Shown piece by piece: positions 45,601-64,000 of a DNA stretch of 64,000 nt. Within the stretch, counting starts at the first letter, position 1. The number at the start of each line of letters is the position of its first letter. Source of the stretch: Xiphophorus maculatus (Eukaryota; Chordata; Actinopteri; Cyprinodontiformes; Poeciliidae); the NCBI RefSeq assembly GCF_002775205.1, contig NC_036453.1, positions 17,979,594 to 18,043,593 on the forward strand. The letters are read 5' to 3'. The notes beneath the pieces were generated by a model. The model did no database searches. It was not told where the DNA came from and saw only the letters and a program-made list of their open reading frames with translations. Made by a program: the position numbers and the translations under genes.

Positions 45601-48600
45601 CTCCGTCACTCCACTGCCGTCACCAAGAAGTCAGCAGAGCAGCAACTCTGACCGACAGGCGCATGACAGCCTGCAGCAGGAGCAGGAGAGCAGCGGTACG
45701 GCCTGTCGAGCCTACAGTGAGCATCAAAACACATTCACTTGGCTTGTGTAACTCATTTATACGTGTGCTCGTAGTGGAGTCATCTAATGCTGTAGTACAG
45801 ATGGCACTGGAGGATTCTCTGAGTGAAACCTTGGAGAAGGAGGTTCAAGAGACACGGAAGATGGTGTCTGCCCTACAGGTATGGCGACGAGGATGAGGCG
45901 ATAACATTCCCTTCTTTTAACAGTATTAAAAGATGAGGAGGATTTTATTGTTATCATGATAAAGGTGTCAATTAGTACTAAAGTTATGTTGATTTACTCT
46001 TTTGCATTAGCTGAAACTAACTTGTTTCCACATTGACGATGAGATGTTTAAGCCTGTTGAGAATAATAGTTAACAGTTGTTTATATACCTCAATAGTCTA
46101 TCTGTTTTTTTTCCCTCTGATTTGATACGTTTCTACACAATTCTTGATTTAATAACGCAGCTCTTATCCAATAATTTCACACTGTAATCATAGAACTGCA
46201 AGAATGTGTAACATTTCTTAAGATTTATCGATCTTTTATTGCAGTAGCTAAATCTCACAATGAAGGTAATTTATGTCATGAAGGGGAAAAACGTGTTGCA
46301 AAAAAACTGTTTTTAACACTTTCAATTATTATTTAAATTATTATATTATTCCTAAGTGATCATGATGTCATGCACTCTTCCAAAGCATCATATACCCATT
46401 GTTGTATATGGGTATACAACAATGGCTATATTGTTGTATACCCATTGTTTACCATTCTGAACAATGGGCATAATATTTTCTTTTATATATCTTTTGTTTG
46501 AAGCCGAACCCACCTGGAGAGTTTTTTGCTGAAAAGCTTAATTTTACTCTCATGTGACGAAATCACACCGTTCTAGTTACGGCCTCGGCTCTGCAGGTTT
46601 ATATTATGATGGTAGAACAGAAAGTGGTTTATTTTTTCTTCTTTTACTGCCATACAACCAGTGGTCATCCATTGTTGCTATGGAGGTTTTGGACGTCCTA
46701 AGGTGCAGCTCGTTGCAGCAGTTTTCTACCAGTCTGTGATGGCAAGAGAAACATGGTGCCTTGTCTATTCTGGAGGCCAAAATCTAAGAGAAATAGACAT
46801 CTGAATCCTTCCCTTTAGCTTTAAGCCATTTAACTAATTTGATATGTAGACTATAAAAAAATACTACCTGGATTTTTATGTAATGGTGAAATTGTGCCTC
46901 TGCATTAAAAGATGGAATTATTTTAATTTCTTCAGCACACCTTTACCAGAGGTGCCAATTAATCTGGTTGGCTTTATGAGGAGATTCAAACATAGTAAAA
47001 CAAAAAACAAAAAAATTTTTTGTTTTACTGGAAGTGAAACAAAAAATGTCATGTCTGAAACCTAATTGTAAGACCTTCATCTTTAGCTGTTTTTTGTTTC
47101 ATTTGCTTGGTTTTTGTATATTTTGCACAAACTTAACTTCACTTCAAATAAAGGATAGTTTGTCAGCTAATGGGTGAGTGGCTTCACCGCAAAGTACAAA
47201 TTGGTGTCACATGTTAGACTGTGGGTGTTTTTCCAGTCTCTGTTGCTGCATGGCTCTCTCCCTGAGGATGAACAGGACGTGTCTTTGACATTGGAGCCAG
47301 TCAATACTGAACAACAGCTGGTAGGTTTTAGTTTACTTGATTTATTTGTATTTTTTTAACTGTTGATTTGATTTTCTGTTTGTCTGACTCTTTTCGGTCT
47401 CTATTCTGAATCTCTTGAGGTTTTTTGTGCTCGCTGCAGATCACATTACTTTTTCCTGAGCCATTTGAGTATGCGCGTGCTTGTGTATGTCACAGAGCGA
47501 CACGGATATCAGTTTCCTTTTATTCTCCCTCTGTTGTAGTTCTCACACACCTTTTTCTCTTCCAGATAGTCACTCGCAGCCGTTTGGATCAGAGTATGGA
47601 GGAGGTCACAGAGCTGAAGGTACACAATACGTTATCTTTTTTATGCTAATATTTTATTTGTTTCTTCTGTTAGGAACAAGATTTTTGTAACTACAGACTG
47701 CACTCTGGCATTAATGTTTAATGCCTTATGTTCTTTGCTCCTCGTGTTAGAGAGAGCTGTTGCTCTGTAAGCAGGAGATCAGAAACCTGCAGGCAGTTAA
47801 GGTGAGTCGAAGCAGCATTTTTTTATGTTTTAAATAATTTTCCGATTCAGGTCTTGACTTTGTGTTTGGTTCTTATTGTGCAGGAAGCCCAACAGCAGAG
47901 GCTGTGCACTCAGGAAGCATCTATACTGCAGATGAAGCAGGAACTTCTCCGAGCCAGCATGACGAAAGATGAACTCAACATCCACCACGTAGGAAATACA
48001 TTCAGGCTTCTCTTAAAAAATTCTTCTCCCTTTTCTTAATTGTGATCATGGAAAATCATTAAAACACTGCACCTAAAATTGTTTCCAAAATGGTATTTAT
48101 GAAGATTGTTTAGAAGTAATTCTCCTTTTCTGTAATGTTGTGCTGTAGGCAGAACTGAAGTGGAAGCTGGAGGAATGCAACAGGCTGTGGGGTGAATGCA
48201 AGGTGACAGGCTTCAATACAATTCATTTTGTTTAATTAATCTTGCTTGTCAACATCAAATGAGTTTGAGTTGAATAAAGAATCTAATATGTCTTCTCTAT
48301 GTGGCTGGGAAGCAGAAGGATGTCGGCCAGAAGGACAGGTTACTCCAACAGTTCAAACACAAGCTAGAAGAAAGCCAAAAACTCCAGGTAAGTTAATTTA
48401 CTGGATTGAGGGGTGAAGTGAACTACTTTAATAATTCAGACATTATAACACCCTGCTACAAATGTTACAAGTTTCTCAGCAAAAGTAGTAATGAATCATG
48501 CATAATGGCTTGAGGGTCACTGGTAGGGCTTTGAACTTTCATCCTGAGATTTTTAGAGTAGAGTTATGCATGAGGGACGTCATAAAGTTGTTAAAGCTTG

Positions 48601-51597
48601 ATGTTTCTCAAAAATGCATTTGATTTCTTCCTCTTTAGAACTGTATGACAGGTTTTAGACATGCCAACATCTGTGAAACAATGAACGGGGAGACACCAGC
48701 GAGTTATTTATGGGCAATCTTCATACATGAAATGTTCCCAACTTTTGGTCATGTGACTTTCTTTATAGGCTGAAGCACAGAGAGAGTTGGAGCATAAAAA
48801 TGACATGCTACAGGAGCTAATGAGTAGAAATCTGCAAGAGGTAACGCTGTTTCTGTGTTTTGCTGGGTGTTTTTTTTTTCTTCTTCTTTTTTTGCTGCCA
48901 TGAAGAACACACCCCTTCTACCTACAGCTATGTTTTTTTTTCTTTATCAGATTCCAGTCAGCACAGAAAACAATGGATATTCTTACTCTGGAAACCCAAC
49001 TCCTTCGGTGTCAGGTGTAAGTATTATTTCTCTTTCTATCAGCTGAATACTGAATAGATTTACTGTATATATCATTTATGTCATATTAAGGTTGACATGG
49101 TCCTATTGCCCATCTCATATCAAAATTTTGTTCTGTGAGCCACACATGTTTTTACATCTTACAATCAAATAAGAAATCTTAACATGGAACGGGGAGAGGG
49201 AGAATCTGCTGCTCTAATCTGCCTCAGGTGGTAAGCACAAACTTATGAATGTTTTGGACTGGATAGCCTCAACCAGTTAGAGAGAAAATCCCCAACACAC
49301 ACTCTATTGCTCAGATGAATGTTGCTAATTGTCACTTTTTTTTTTCTGAAATATGAATTGCATGTGACATAGAAACACTCACGAATGGCTCAACTTGCAT
49401 GATGTGCAAAGACAAAGTGATCTGTCCGAGATGGGTTCATGGTGCATTTTCACTGGGCTGAAAGTGTGTTTTGGTTTTGCTCTGCCAGCAAGCGGAGGAG
49501 GTCCAGCTGCTCAGAGACGCGCTGAGGAGCCTGCGGAACAACTTCAGAGACCACGACCCGCAGCACCATACACTAGACACCCTGGAGCAGGGAATAGTGT
49601 CACTCATCGACAGACTGCATGTTGTGAATACTCACAGGGTATCACATCTTCAAACAAATGTCCTGGTTTAGGAAACAATATTAGAAAAGTACATTTCTGG
49701 TAAAAGGTTTACATATAGATGCATATTTGTTTACACTCTTTTAAGCTTTTAAACACGGTCCATTTCCAGTAGGGTTGAGTTTGGTGCCCTTCCAGAAGCA
49801 TAATGTTGGCCCGCTTCTTCCATTCCAAAACCACTTTCGATGTGCGTTTGGGATCGTCGTCCTGTTGGATCACCAAATTATCCATGTTTTCAATATCTAG
49901 CTGTCAAATTGAGGCGATTTTGAAAAATTTATGAGTGAACTTCCTGTCTTGTTATTCGATCCACCTTTCTCAGCTAAAATCCACTGCTGAACAAGCCCTG
50001 GACATTATGGTACCACTGCCATGTTGAACAGTAGGCATATTGTTAGTAGGTTAAAGCCTCATCTTGACCAAAATTCTCTTCACCTAATGGCATTTGGCTT
50101 ATCTGTGTGGACAGTTGTCACTCTTTTAGTCAATAGTAATTCAAACTTTAATCCACTGTGGAAAGCTATGCTAGTGTTGGAACAGTTTCCAATTCATAGA
50201 AGACTTCAGCTTCAGTTGTTAATCTGCGAGTAACTGTCTGGGTCAAATGGTTGAAATTGGGGTTAAATGCAATATTCCAGCAGGATGACATATAATAGCT
50301 TCATTAATGACCTCTCAGAAAAACAGACATCCAGCTGGAAGTTTGTGGACTGCTTTCATATTATTATTTTTTTGTTATTTTTCATATATGAAGCCTTTTC
50401 ATAACGACCGAAGCCACCACAGTTACATGATTGTGCTATAAAATGGCACTTTGTCCCTGGAAAATACACAATACAGCCGTTTATAGAAAATACACAGTAA
50501 AATCTAACACAATGTCATTGTTCAATGCATTATTATGCACCGTGAAAAAAATAATGTTTTTGAGAGCGATTTAATTACACTACGAATATTTTTTTCTTTC
50601 CATCTGTAGGGCAGAGGGAAATCACCGAGACGGAAAGGTCAGCACACAGATTTGGACTCTTGGACCTCCTTCCGTAAGAATCTCTACTCTGTAGAGTCAC
50701 AAATTGTGATTGTGACGAAACATTTCTACCTTAAAACTTTTCTCTAACTGAAACTGCTGTTTGCTGCAGAGAGTTGTCAGTCACAGAATGGTTCTCCTTC
50801 TTCTACAAAAATCCTTTACTTTACTGGAAAATCCCCAACACCCTCCATGATCAATATTCCCAAGAGGTTTGTGTCTTTGTTTGTTTACAATGAAATATAT
50901 GTTTTCTTTAATGCTAAGTAAGAAAATATAGCTTCTGTGTACCATTCGTCAATACAACTGATCCTGTGAATGCAGTACAAATAGAACATACAATACGCAA
51001 AATGATTCAAAATGTCATAAAAAACAAGAAAAAATGAATTCTTTTTCTTGACATGCATTATGCAGGCTGGGTGAAGTAACTCTGAAGGATGTTAAGGAGG
51101 CTGTTGATCGAGAGGGAAACTACAGGTACCACTTCAAGGCTCTGGACCCAGAGTTTGGCACTGTAAAAGAGGAGGTAAGTCTAAGACGGAGAGAAAGATA
51201 AAAACAGGACAACAGTGGGCCACCGTTTACTAATGATGGTGGCTGCATGTATTGGCACCCCTCATAAAGATGTGTTAAGTTTTAAAATATTTTTTATAAT
51301 AACCTAAACCTTTTATCACTAAAGTTTAGTTTGCTAAATATTGTAGGGAGTTTAACTGGAAACCAGCTGAATTTAGATGAGACTGAGATTGAGCATTTCA
51401 GCAGGATGAAATGTTTCGGTTTTTCTCCAGGTGTTCCTGGATGGAGCAATTGTTCCAGGCTGGGAGGGAAAAATAGTGGCCTGGCTGGAAGAGGACCACG
51501 GCGATGAGAGGTAATAATCACTGTTGTGTCTCTCAGCCATTTTAATTACTCTCTATGACAACAGACTCACTTTCTTTTCTGTTTTAGACCTTTGTAG
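39605..51597 (+). CDS. dixdc1: DIX domain-containing protein 1 (Ccd1), complete, 21 exons
   Basis: Exons 39605..39667, 40383..40512, 41624..41749, 42135..42366, 43178..43279, 45601..45695, 45775..45878, 47237..47320, 47566..47619, 47751..47801, 47884..47988, 48149..48202, 48316..48387, 48769..48840, 48951..49016, 49489..49638, 50610..50673, 50770..50866, 51066..51174, 51431..51510 and 51588..51597 give 639 residues (human long form 683). DIXDC1 is a positive regulator of canonical Wnt signalling; it heteropolymerises with Dishevelled and Axin and binds actin. Residues about 22-125 are a calponin-homology domain ([19 protein letters not shown]), about 258-460 a coiled coil ([20 protein letters not shown]), and 552-637 the C-terminal DIX domain ([40 protein letters not shown]). 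The dlat neighbour matches the mammalian order. Confidence 0.94.
41051..41082. repeat. Perfect 11-bp-arm hairpin in dixdc1 intron 2
   Basis: AAGTGGATGAC, ten-base loop, then its exact reverse complement GTCATCCACTT. Followed by a direct repeat CCAGTATCT. Confidence 0.8.
41220..41294. mobile_element. Minimal hairpin MITE in dixdc1 intron 2
   Basis: Perfect 24-bp inverted arms CTGCTCAAAAAAATAAAGGG(AACA) at 41220-41243 and 41271-41294 around a 27-bp loop, bounded by TATA-rich flanks. The arm sequence is the terminus of a widespread teleost Tc1/mariner-type repeat, reduced here to its ends. Confidence 0.75.
42857..42890. repeat. Perfect 13-bp-arm hairpin in dixdc1 intron 4
   Basis: TCACCAGTTAGAG, loop CATTTTAA, CTCTAACTGGTGA, next to T and A runs. 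Confidence 0.85.
44200..44272. repeat. (GT)n microsatellite in dixdc1 intron 5
   Basis: Imperfect TG array with GGGTGTGGGTGTGGGGGG in the middle. Confidence 0.95.
44625..44640 (+). promoter_or_regulatory. dixdc1: GC box of the internal dixdc1 promoter
   Basis: AGGGGGGCGGGGCTT is a consensus Sp1/KLF site standing out in an AT-rich intron, about 115 bp upstream of the alternative start codon at 44750. No TATA box follows at the usual distance. Confidence 0.55.
44750..44772 (+). CDS. dixdc1: Alternative first coding exon of dixdc1 (short isoform without CH domain)
   Basis: ATG GGG GGA ACC CAG ATT AAA TG|GTAAGC: seven codons (MGGTQIK) plus two bases and a strong donor, ending in exactly the phase needed to join exon 6 at 45601 (TG+C gives Cys, then [10 protein letters not shown]). 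The product would keep the coiled coil and DIX domain but lose the CH domain. A GC box (GGGGGCGGGGC) lies about 115-125 bases upstream. Mammalian and zebrafish Ccd1 are known to have such short isoforms from internal promoters. Confidence 0.75.
46396..46425. repeat. Perfect 13-bp-arm hairpin in dixdc1 intron 7
   Basis: CCATTGTTGTATA, loop TGGG, TATACAACAATGG. A further copy TTGTTGTATACCCATTG follows at about 46431-46447, so the unit occurs three times in alternating orientation. Confidence 0.85.
49740..50240 (-). repeat. Tc1-type transposon relic in dixdc1 intron 16
   Basis: GGATCGTCGTCCTGTTGGAT, AACAGTAGGCATATTGTTAG and AAAGCCTCATCTTGACCAAA correspond, on the minus strand, to degenerate Tc1 transposase coding sequence. 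No open frame or clear terminal repeats remain. Confidence 0.6.
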
Positions 51598-52360
51598 ATT
51601 CAAGCGGAGCAGCTACAAAATATGCACAGGGTTGGAGACTGGACAAAATTAGCACATTGTTGTCAGAACATAGGATTTTTTGGATTATTAAATATGAACT
51701 GAATATCCCTGCAGTCTGTGCAAATATCTGACAGCAAGGAAATTATAAGACTCTGTGCCTTACAAAGGAAAACTGATTTTTATCATGTTCCTAATGCTGC
51801 CACACTATAACTGCTGTAGAAAAATAGTCGAGAACATTCTTTTGGACTAAGTGGATTAGAAACTACTGTACTGAGGCTCACATGGAGAATTAGAGGAAAA
51901 ACAAACATTTTTCAGTTATTTATGCAACTACATTAGCTCTTGTTTAAAGAATATGAAATAATAAACTAATTAGAAAAAAAATCTATTAGAAAACAGAACA
52001 ATGTGTTTTGCTACTGCTTGGAAGACGGAATAGATAGGATGAGACAAAACAAATTTATAAGAATTTGCCTTTTTTTTTTTTGTGGGACAAACCATTTTGT
52101 CCTACAGTTGCAGTTTTGCATGCCACCTAGCGGAAGTAGGAAGCATTTCCAGAGAACAGTTACAGTTGTATAAAGAAAAAGCCTTAAAGTATCTGAACTC
52201 ATTGTCATTGCAAGAACACCTGTATGCGCCCATGTAGAAATTTAGACAAAAAGGCCTCTTCCCATACCTAACTCCATTTTTGATCATTGTAGACTATATA
52301 TCTTAATATTTTGAATAAGATCATATTTATGTTAATGGTTTATTTGTATAGAGATTTTTA

Positions 52361-52366
52361 AATAAA
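52361..52366 (+). promoter_or_regulatory. dixdc1: Candidate dixdc1 polyadenylation signal
   Basis: AATAAA about 760 bp after the dixdc1 stop; another AATAAA lies near 52710. The 3' UTR would be AT-rich and otherwise featureless. Confidence 0.45.
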
Positions 52367-52369
52367 ACA

Positions 52370-53962
52370 GCCTTTTTTAAGTGTCAGATTTTAATGTTAA
52401 GTCAAAGCAAACTTTAGTTCTTTAATAATTAACCATTCCATTAGTTATGTTGTTTATTTCTCTCTGTGGAGGTTTGCATATTTGTGGAAAATTGTGACTG
52501 ATCTCTCACTAACAAGCCAGCTGAAACAAGTCGGTTTTGTGATCACATGTATTTAAATGCCATGACTGCATGTACAGTAAAATTGTACAATTTTCTGGTG
52601 AGATGGTATTTATCAATTTGTGGTGTTGAGATTTTTTTTTTTTTTTTTTGCAAAGTATGGATATTTGCATGTTTAGGGAGGAAAAGCCTTTGAATGTTTC
52701 ACATTTTGAAATAAAATTTTTGTATGCCGCTTTTTAATGTGCATTTGCATCTATGATTCTGCTACTTTATTAATATTTTTTTCCAAGAGCTGTATTGTGT
52801 TGTATGATTACTTGCATTTAAGAAATTCTTTAATCAGAGATTTTTTTTGCAACTTATTGTTGCCCAATTTATGGTTACACACAATTGTACTTCAAATACA
52901 TCTACAGTATAAATAGGCTAGAAATATGTCATTTAATGTTTTAAACTGTTATGTTTCAACTATTTTTACATTTGCTCATCTGTGCGAATGAAGTGGTGCC
53001 TTGACATCCCAATAACAATAATCTTTTTATTTTTGTTATGTTAGAACCACACAGTCCTAAGTATTTTGGTAAGTTATACTGTGGGCCAACACAAGATGGT
53101 TCATAACTGTAAGAGTTGCATACAGTTTTCAAATTTAAAAAGAAATTAAAATATTGAGCATAGTCTGTTTAGCCCCTTTAATGCTGATACTCCTAATCTA
53201 GTGCAAGTACTTAAAGCTTTGAACATCTCCCTAGGCACAATACAGGGCAGCTGCAGGCATATTGAAACATGGTTGTTCACCTAAACTTATTGTAGTTCTG
53301 GAAGAGGGGGGACAAAGCCATATAATGTCCTATTTGCATTATGCTTCAGTCAGTCCATGTGTAGGAAAGAGTAAACTAAAGTTGAGTAACTAAAATTGAT
53401 CAGAGAAAATGCATCAGATGAATTCCTCCATGTAGTGCCATTTTAATTTATTTTACGTTACAGCAACCTTCAATGTATTTTATAGGGGTTTTATGTGACG
53501 GAACATGACAAAGTAGTGAATAATTAAGCAGAAAGAAAATTTTTAGGTTGTGCTGTTTTGCTCTATGCGTATGCCATGTTTACTGCCACCAAGTGCCTCC
53601 TAGTGGTATTGCAGTAAACTAATTTTACAGCTTTTCAATAGTTTATAGCGCACCAAAACGTGTTGTGAATATTATTTTTTTCAATTACTGTGTTTTGAAT
53701 TCTACCTTCATTTCAAGCTTCGGAGATTATTGCAAGACTAAACTTTGGTGGCCGACATTTACGACACCTCCTCTAAAGACGTTGTCGTAAACTGCAGTCA
53801 ACCACAGCCGTAAAGCGTTGTGTTTTGGACTGGAGGAGGTCATTAGAAAGTGAGGAGGAAGGAGTCCGGGCACAGACTAACTCGGTGCCAGCTAGTTTCT
53901 GATGCCGATGTGAGGCAAATACATTATTTAACATCCCTGTGTAGTATTTCAAACGCTGCGAA
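52370..53962. other. dixdc1-dlat spacer and dlat promoter
   Basis: AT-rich, with a fragment near 53455-53560 (CAACCTTCAATGTATTTTAT, GGGGTTTTATGTGACGGAAC) that matches the 5' leader of the common Tc1-type family. Composition becomes GC-richer from about 53740, marking the dlat promoter and 5' UTR. No gene seen. Confidence 0.5.
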
Positions 53963-62175
<8,213 letters not shown>

Positions 62176-64000
62176 TCAGACTGAACCGCCACAGAGCGGC
62201 GGCAGCGGGCGCAGAGCTCACACTGAGGAGCTCTGGTTGGCCCGGAGCCTCGTGTGACTGGCTGGCCTGCCATAAGGTCACTCCCACTTAGCCCGACGGG
62301 GGAAGAGGCAGAACTCACTCCGATTTCCTGTCTGTCCATTTCACTGTCTCTCCTAGCTTTCCTTCCTGTCACTCTCTTTCACTATTTTTATTTATTTTGG
62401 CCCCATCCTACGAGAGACTGGAATTAGGCTTTAGGAATCCTGGAAAAAAGACTTTATGTCGCTAAAATACAGAGAATATTTTACAAAAACAAATGTTACA
62501 TGTCTATCCACTTTGCATATTAACCCTAAAACCAGTGGGTGTGTGTATTTCTGCAAACTGTTATGTGTCACAGTGAACATGGTAAAATATAAAATGAAAT
62601 TGACAGATAAACGGGCCAAATTTACACACACACACACACCTGCATTCAGTGGCCATACACATACAGTTGGAATACTTTATGCTTTTTCTGTGAGTTAAAA
62701 CTACGGGGGTGTGTATAATAATAATCACTGTGGAAACACACGGTGTTGTATATTTATGTATATGGTGTTGAACTGTTTGGTTAAAGTAACCAAGTTCCTT
62801 AAAGACCTCACCATAGAAATGACAAGCTCGTCTAGCTCTGAGGGGTAAGAGACACGGAAAGATTTTACCAATTTCTCTCCATTTTGTTCTATAGTGTCAA
62901 ACATTTTGTTGATCTTGCAGCTAAAACGCACAAACCCGGTGCTGGATGTTGTTCATAACAGCAAAGGAATAAATTGGGAGATTCTGACCTTCTGCACAGA
63001 CTCTTTTGATTTGGCTCACAAGGACGAAGTCGTCGTTTTAAATGTCCGGTTACAGGTTCATTTTTAAGGGTTATTGAAAAGTAAATGTATTTCAAGACAA
63101 AGTGATATATTTCAACACTTGTTCAGTTTTAATTTTGACAATTATAGGTTATGACTTCTAATTATAGGTTATAGGTCATGGCAAACAAAATACAGTCTCA
63201 GAAAATGAAAACGTATGCATCCTTTTGCATTCAATACTTGGTGTGTGCTGCTTTTTGCATCAGTGTTGCATGGCGTGGATGTGGGGCAAGTCAGGTGCCA
63301 ACTTCCTACTACCAGAGAAAAAAGATACCAAGTTATAGAAGACCATTTCATTTTATCGTTTTCTATCTGGTGCTTGTGTGCCTCCCCTTTCTATAGTGAC
63401 CGTAGGCAATATGACCCATATAAAGAAATACCTCTTAAAGGCACAGTTGGTACTTAAAAACCGTTTCAGGCGATTGCCTTGTGAAGCTGAGTGAAGAGAG
63501 TGCCATCAGTCTGGAAAGCTGCTATCAAACAACAGTTATTTACTGCAAAGCTTCACGTGTGTATGTCTGAAGTAATAACATCTAACCTAGAGAATAAAGT
63601 CAATCCAGTGACTAGAAAGGTGTGTTTTAACATTTCAGTACTTCTTTCTTACAGTATTCTACTCTATCTCAACAGACAATGGTAAAAAAAAAAAAAATAA
63701 AACTCTTCTCTGTGGACAATAGTGCTGGGGTTCTAGTAGTAGTTCATGGTAGAGCTGAGCCTTGCTACGCACTGGTTGCTCGTTTTAACCCTGTTGGTAA
63801 AACTTTGAATGCTGAAAAATCTCCACATTTTTATTTCACATTCTGCTCTGTTGCCATGTCCGGTCAACAAGACATTTCAGATGCTGTCTCAATTAGGTGA
63901 CAAAGTAAATGCGCTGTATCTCCCAACAGTAGCAGGGCCGTGCAGAGACCTCTGGAGGGGCAGGGGCTCAAATTTAAAAAAAGGGGCACAGTGAACAAAA
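62176..64000. other. dlat 3' flank and repeat-derived sequence
   Basis: Holds the dlat 3' UTR (an AATAAA is near 62969) and a short (CA)n at 62624-62638. From about 63170 to 63650 the sequence has decayed-repeat character (GAAGCTGAGTGAAGAGAGTG, then GAAAGCTGCTATCAAACAAC resembles the 3' part of a teleost interspersed repeat). The edge (from about 63930, GGGCCGTGCAGAGACCTCTG) looks like the start of another repeat. I see no exon of pih1d2, the next gene in mammals. Confidence 0.4.

Overview
The window is nuclear genomic DNA from a ray-finned (teleost) fish. The reasons are multi-exon genes with GT-AG introns, vertebrate-specific families (mia, an alpha-B crystallin, dixdc1), very compact introns, many decayed Tc1-type transposon copies of the kind common in teleosts, and CA, GT and TA microsatellites. 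I cannot name the species. No bacterial or CRISPR features are present.

Layout. (1) 1-~5640, minus: 5' part of a coiled-coil dynein cargo adaptor of the BICD-related family (bicdl2-like); its 3' end lies off the left edge. (2) 6101-8411, plus: complete mia, a secreted SH3-fold protein, head-to-head with bicdl2. (3) 10162-10929, minus: a complete three-exon alpha-B-crystallin-type small heat-shock protein with a tryptophan-rich N-terminus. (4) 12428-38471, plus: cfap54, a central-apparatus protein of motile cilia, reconstructed as 57 exons and about 2555 residues with all splice phases agreeing. (5) 39605-51597, plus: dixdc1 (Ccd1), 21 exons, 639 residues, CH + coiled coil + DIX, plus an alternative first exon at 44750-44772 for a short isoform without the CH domain. 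(6) 53963-62175, plus: dlat, the E2 subunit of pyruvate dehydrogenase, 14 exons, 645 residues. (7) 62176-64000: dlat 3' flank and repeats.

The genes do not form one pathway. cryab, dixdc1 and dlat are neighbours in mammals too (human 11q23), so this is an ancient synteny block. cfap54, on human chromosome 12, sits between cryab and dixdc1 here, and bicdl2 and mia are also unlinked to this block in human. The most useful observations are the dixdc1 internal promoter and exon, an RFX-type X-box just upstream of cfap54, an LTR-like insertion 24 bp from a cfap54 splice acceptor, a hAT-like element nested in a Tc1 relic, the Trp-rich crystallin, and a scatter of short perfect hairpins in introns and spacers. 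I found no new multi-gene system. Exon borders were derived by hand from splice motifs, phase and remembered protein families; no alignment was run.
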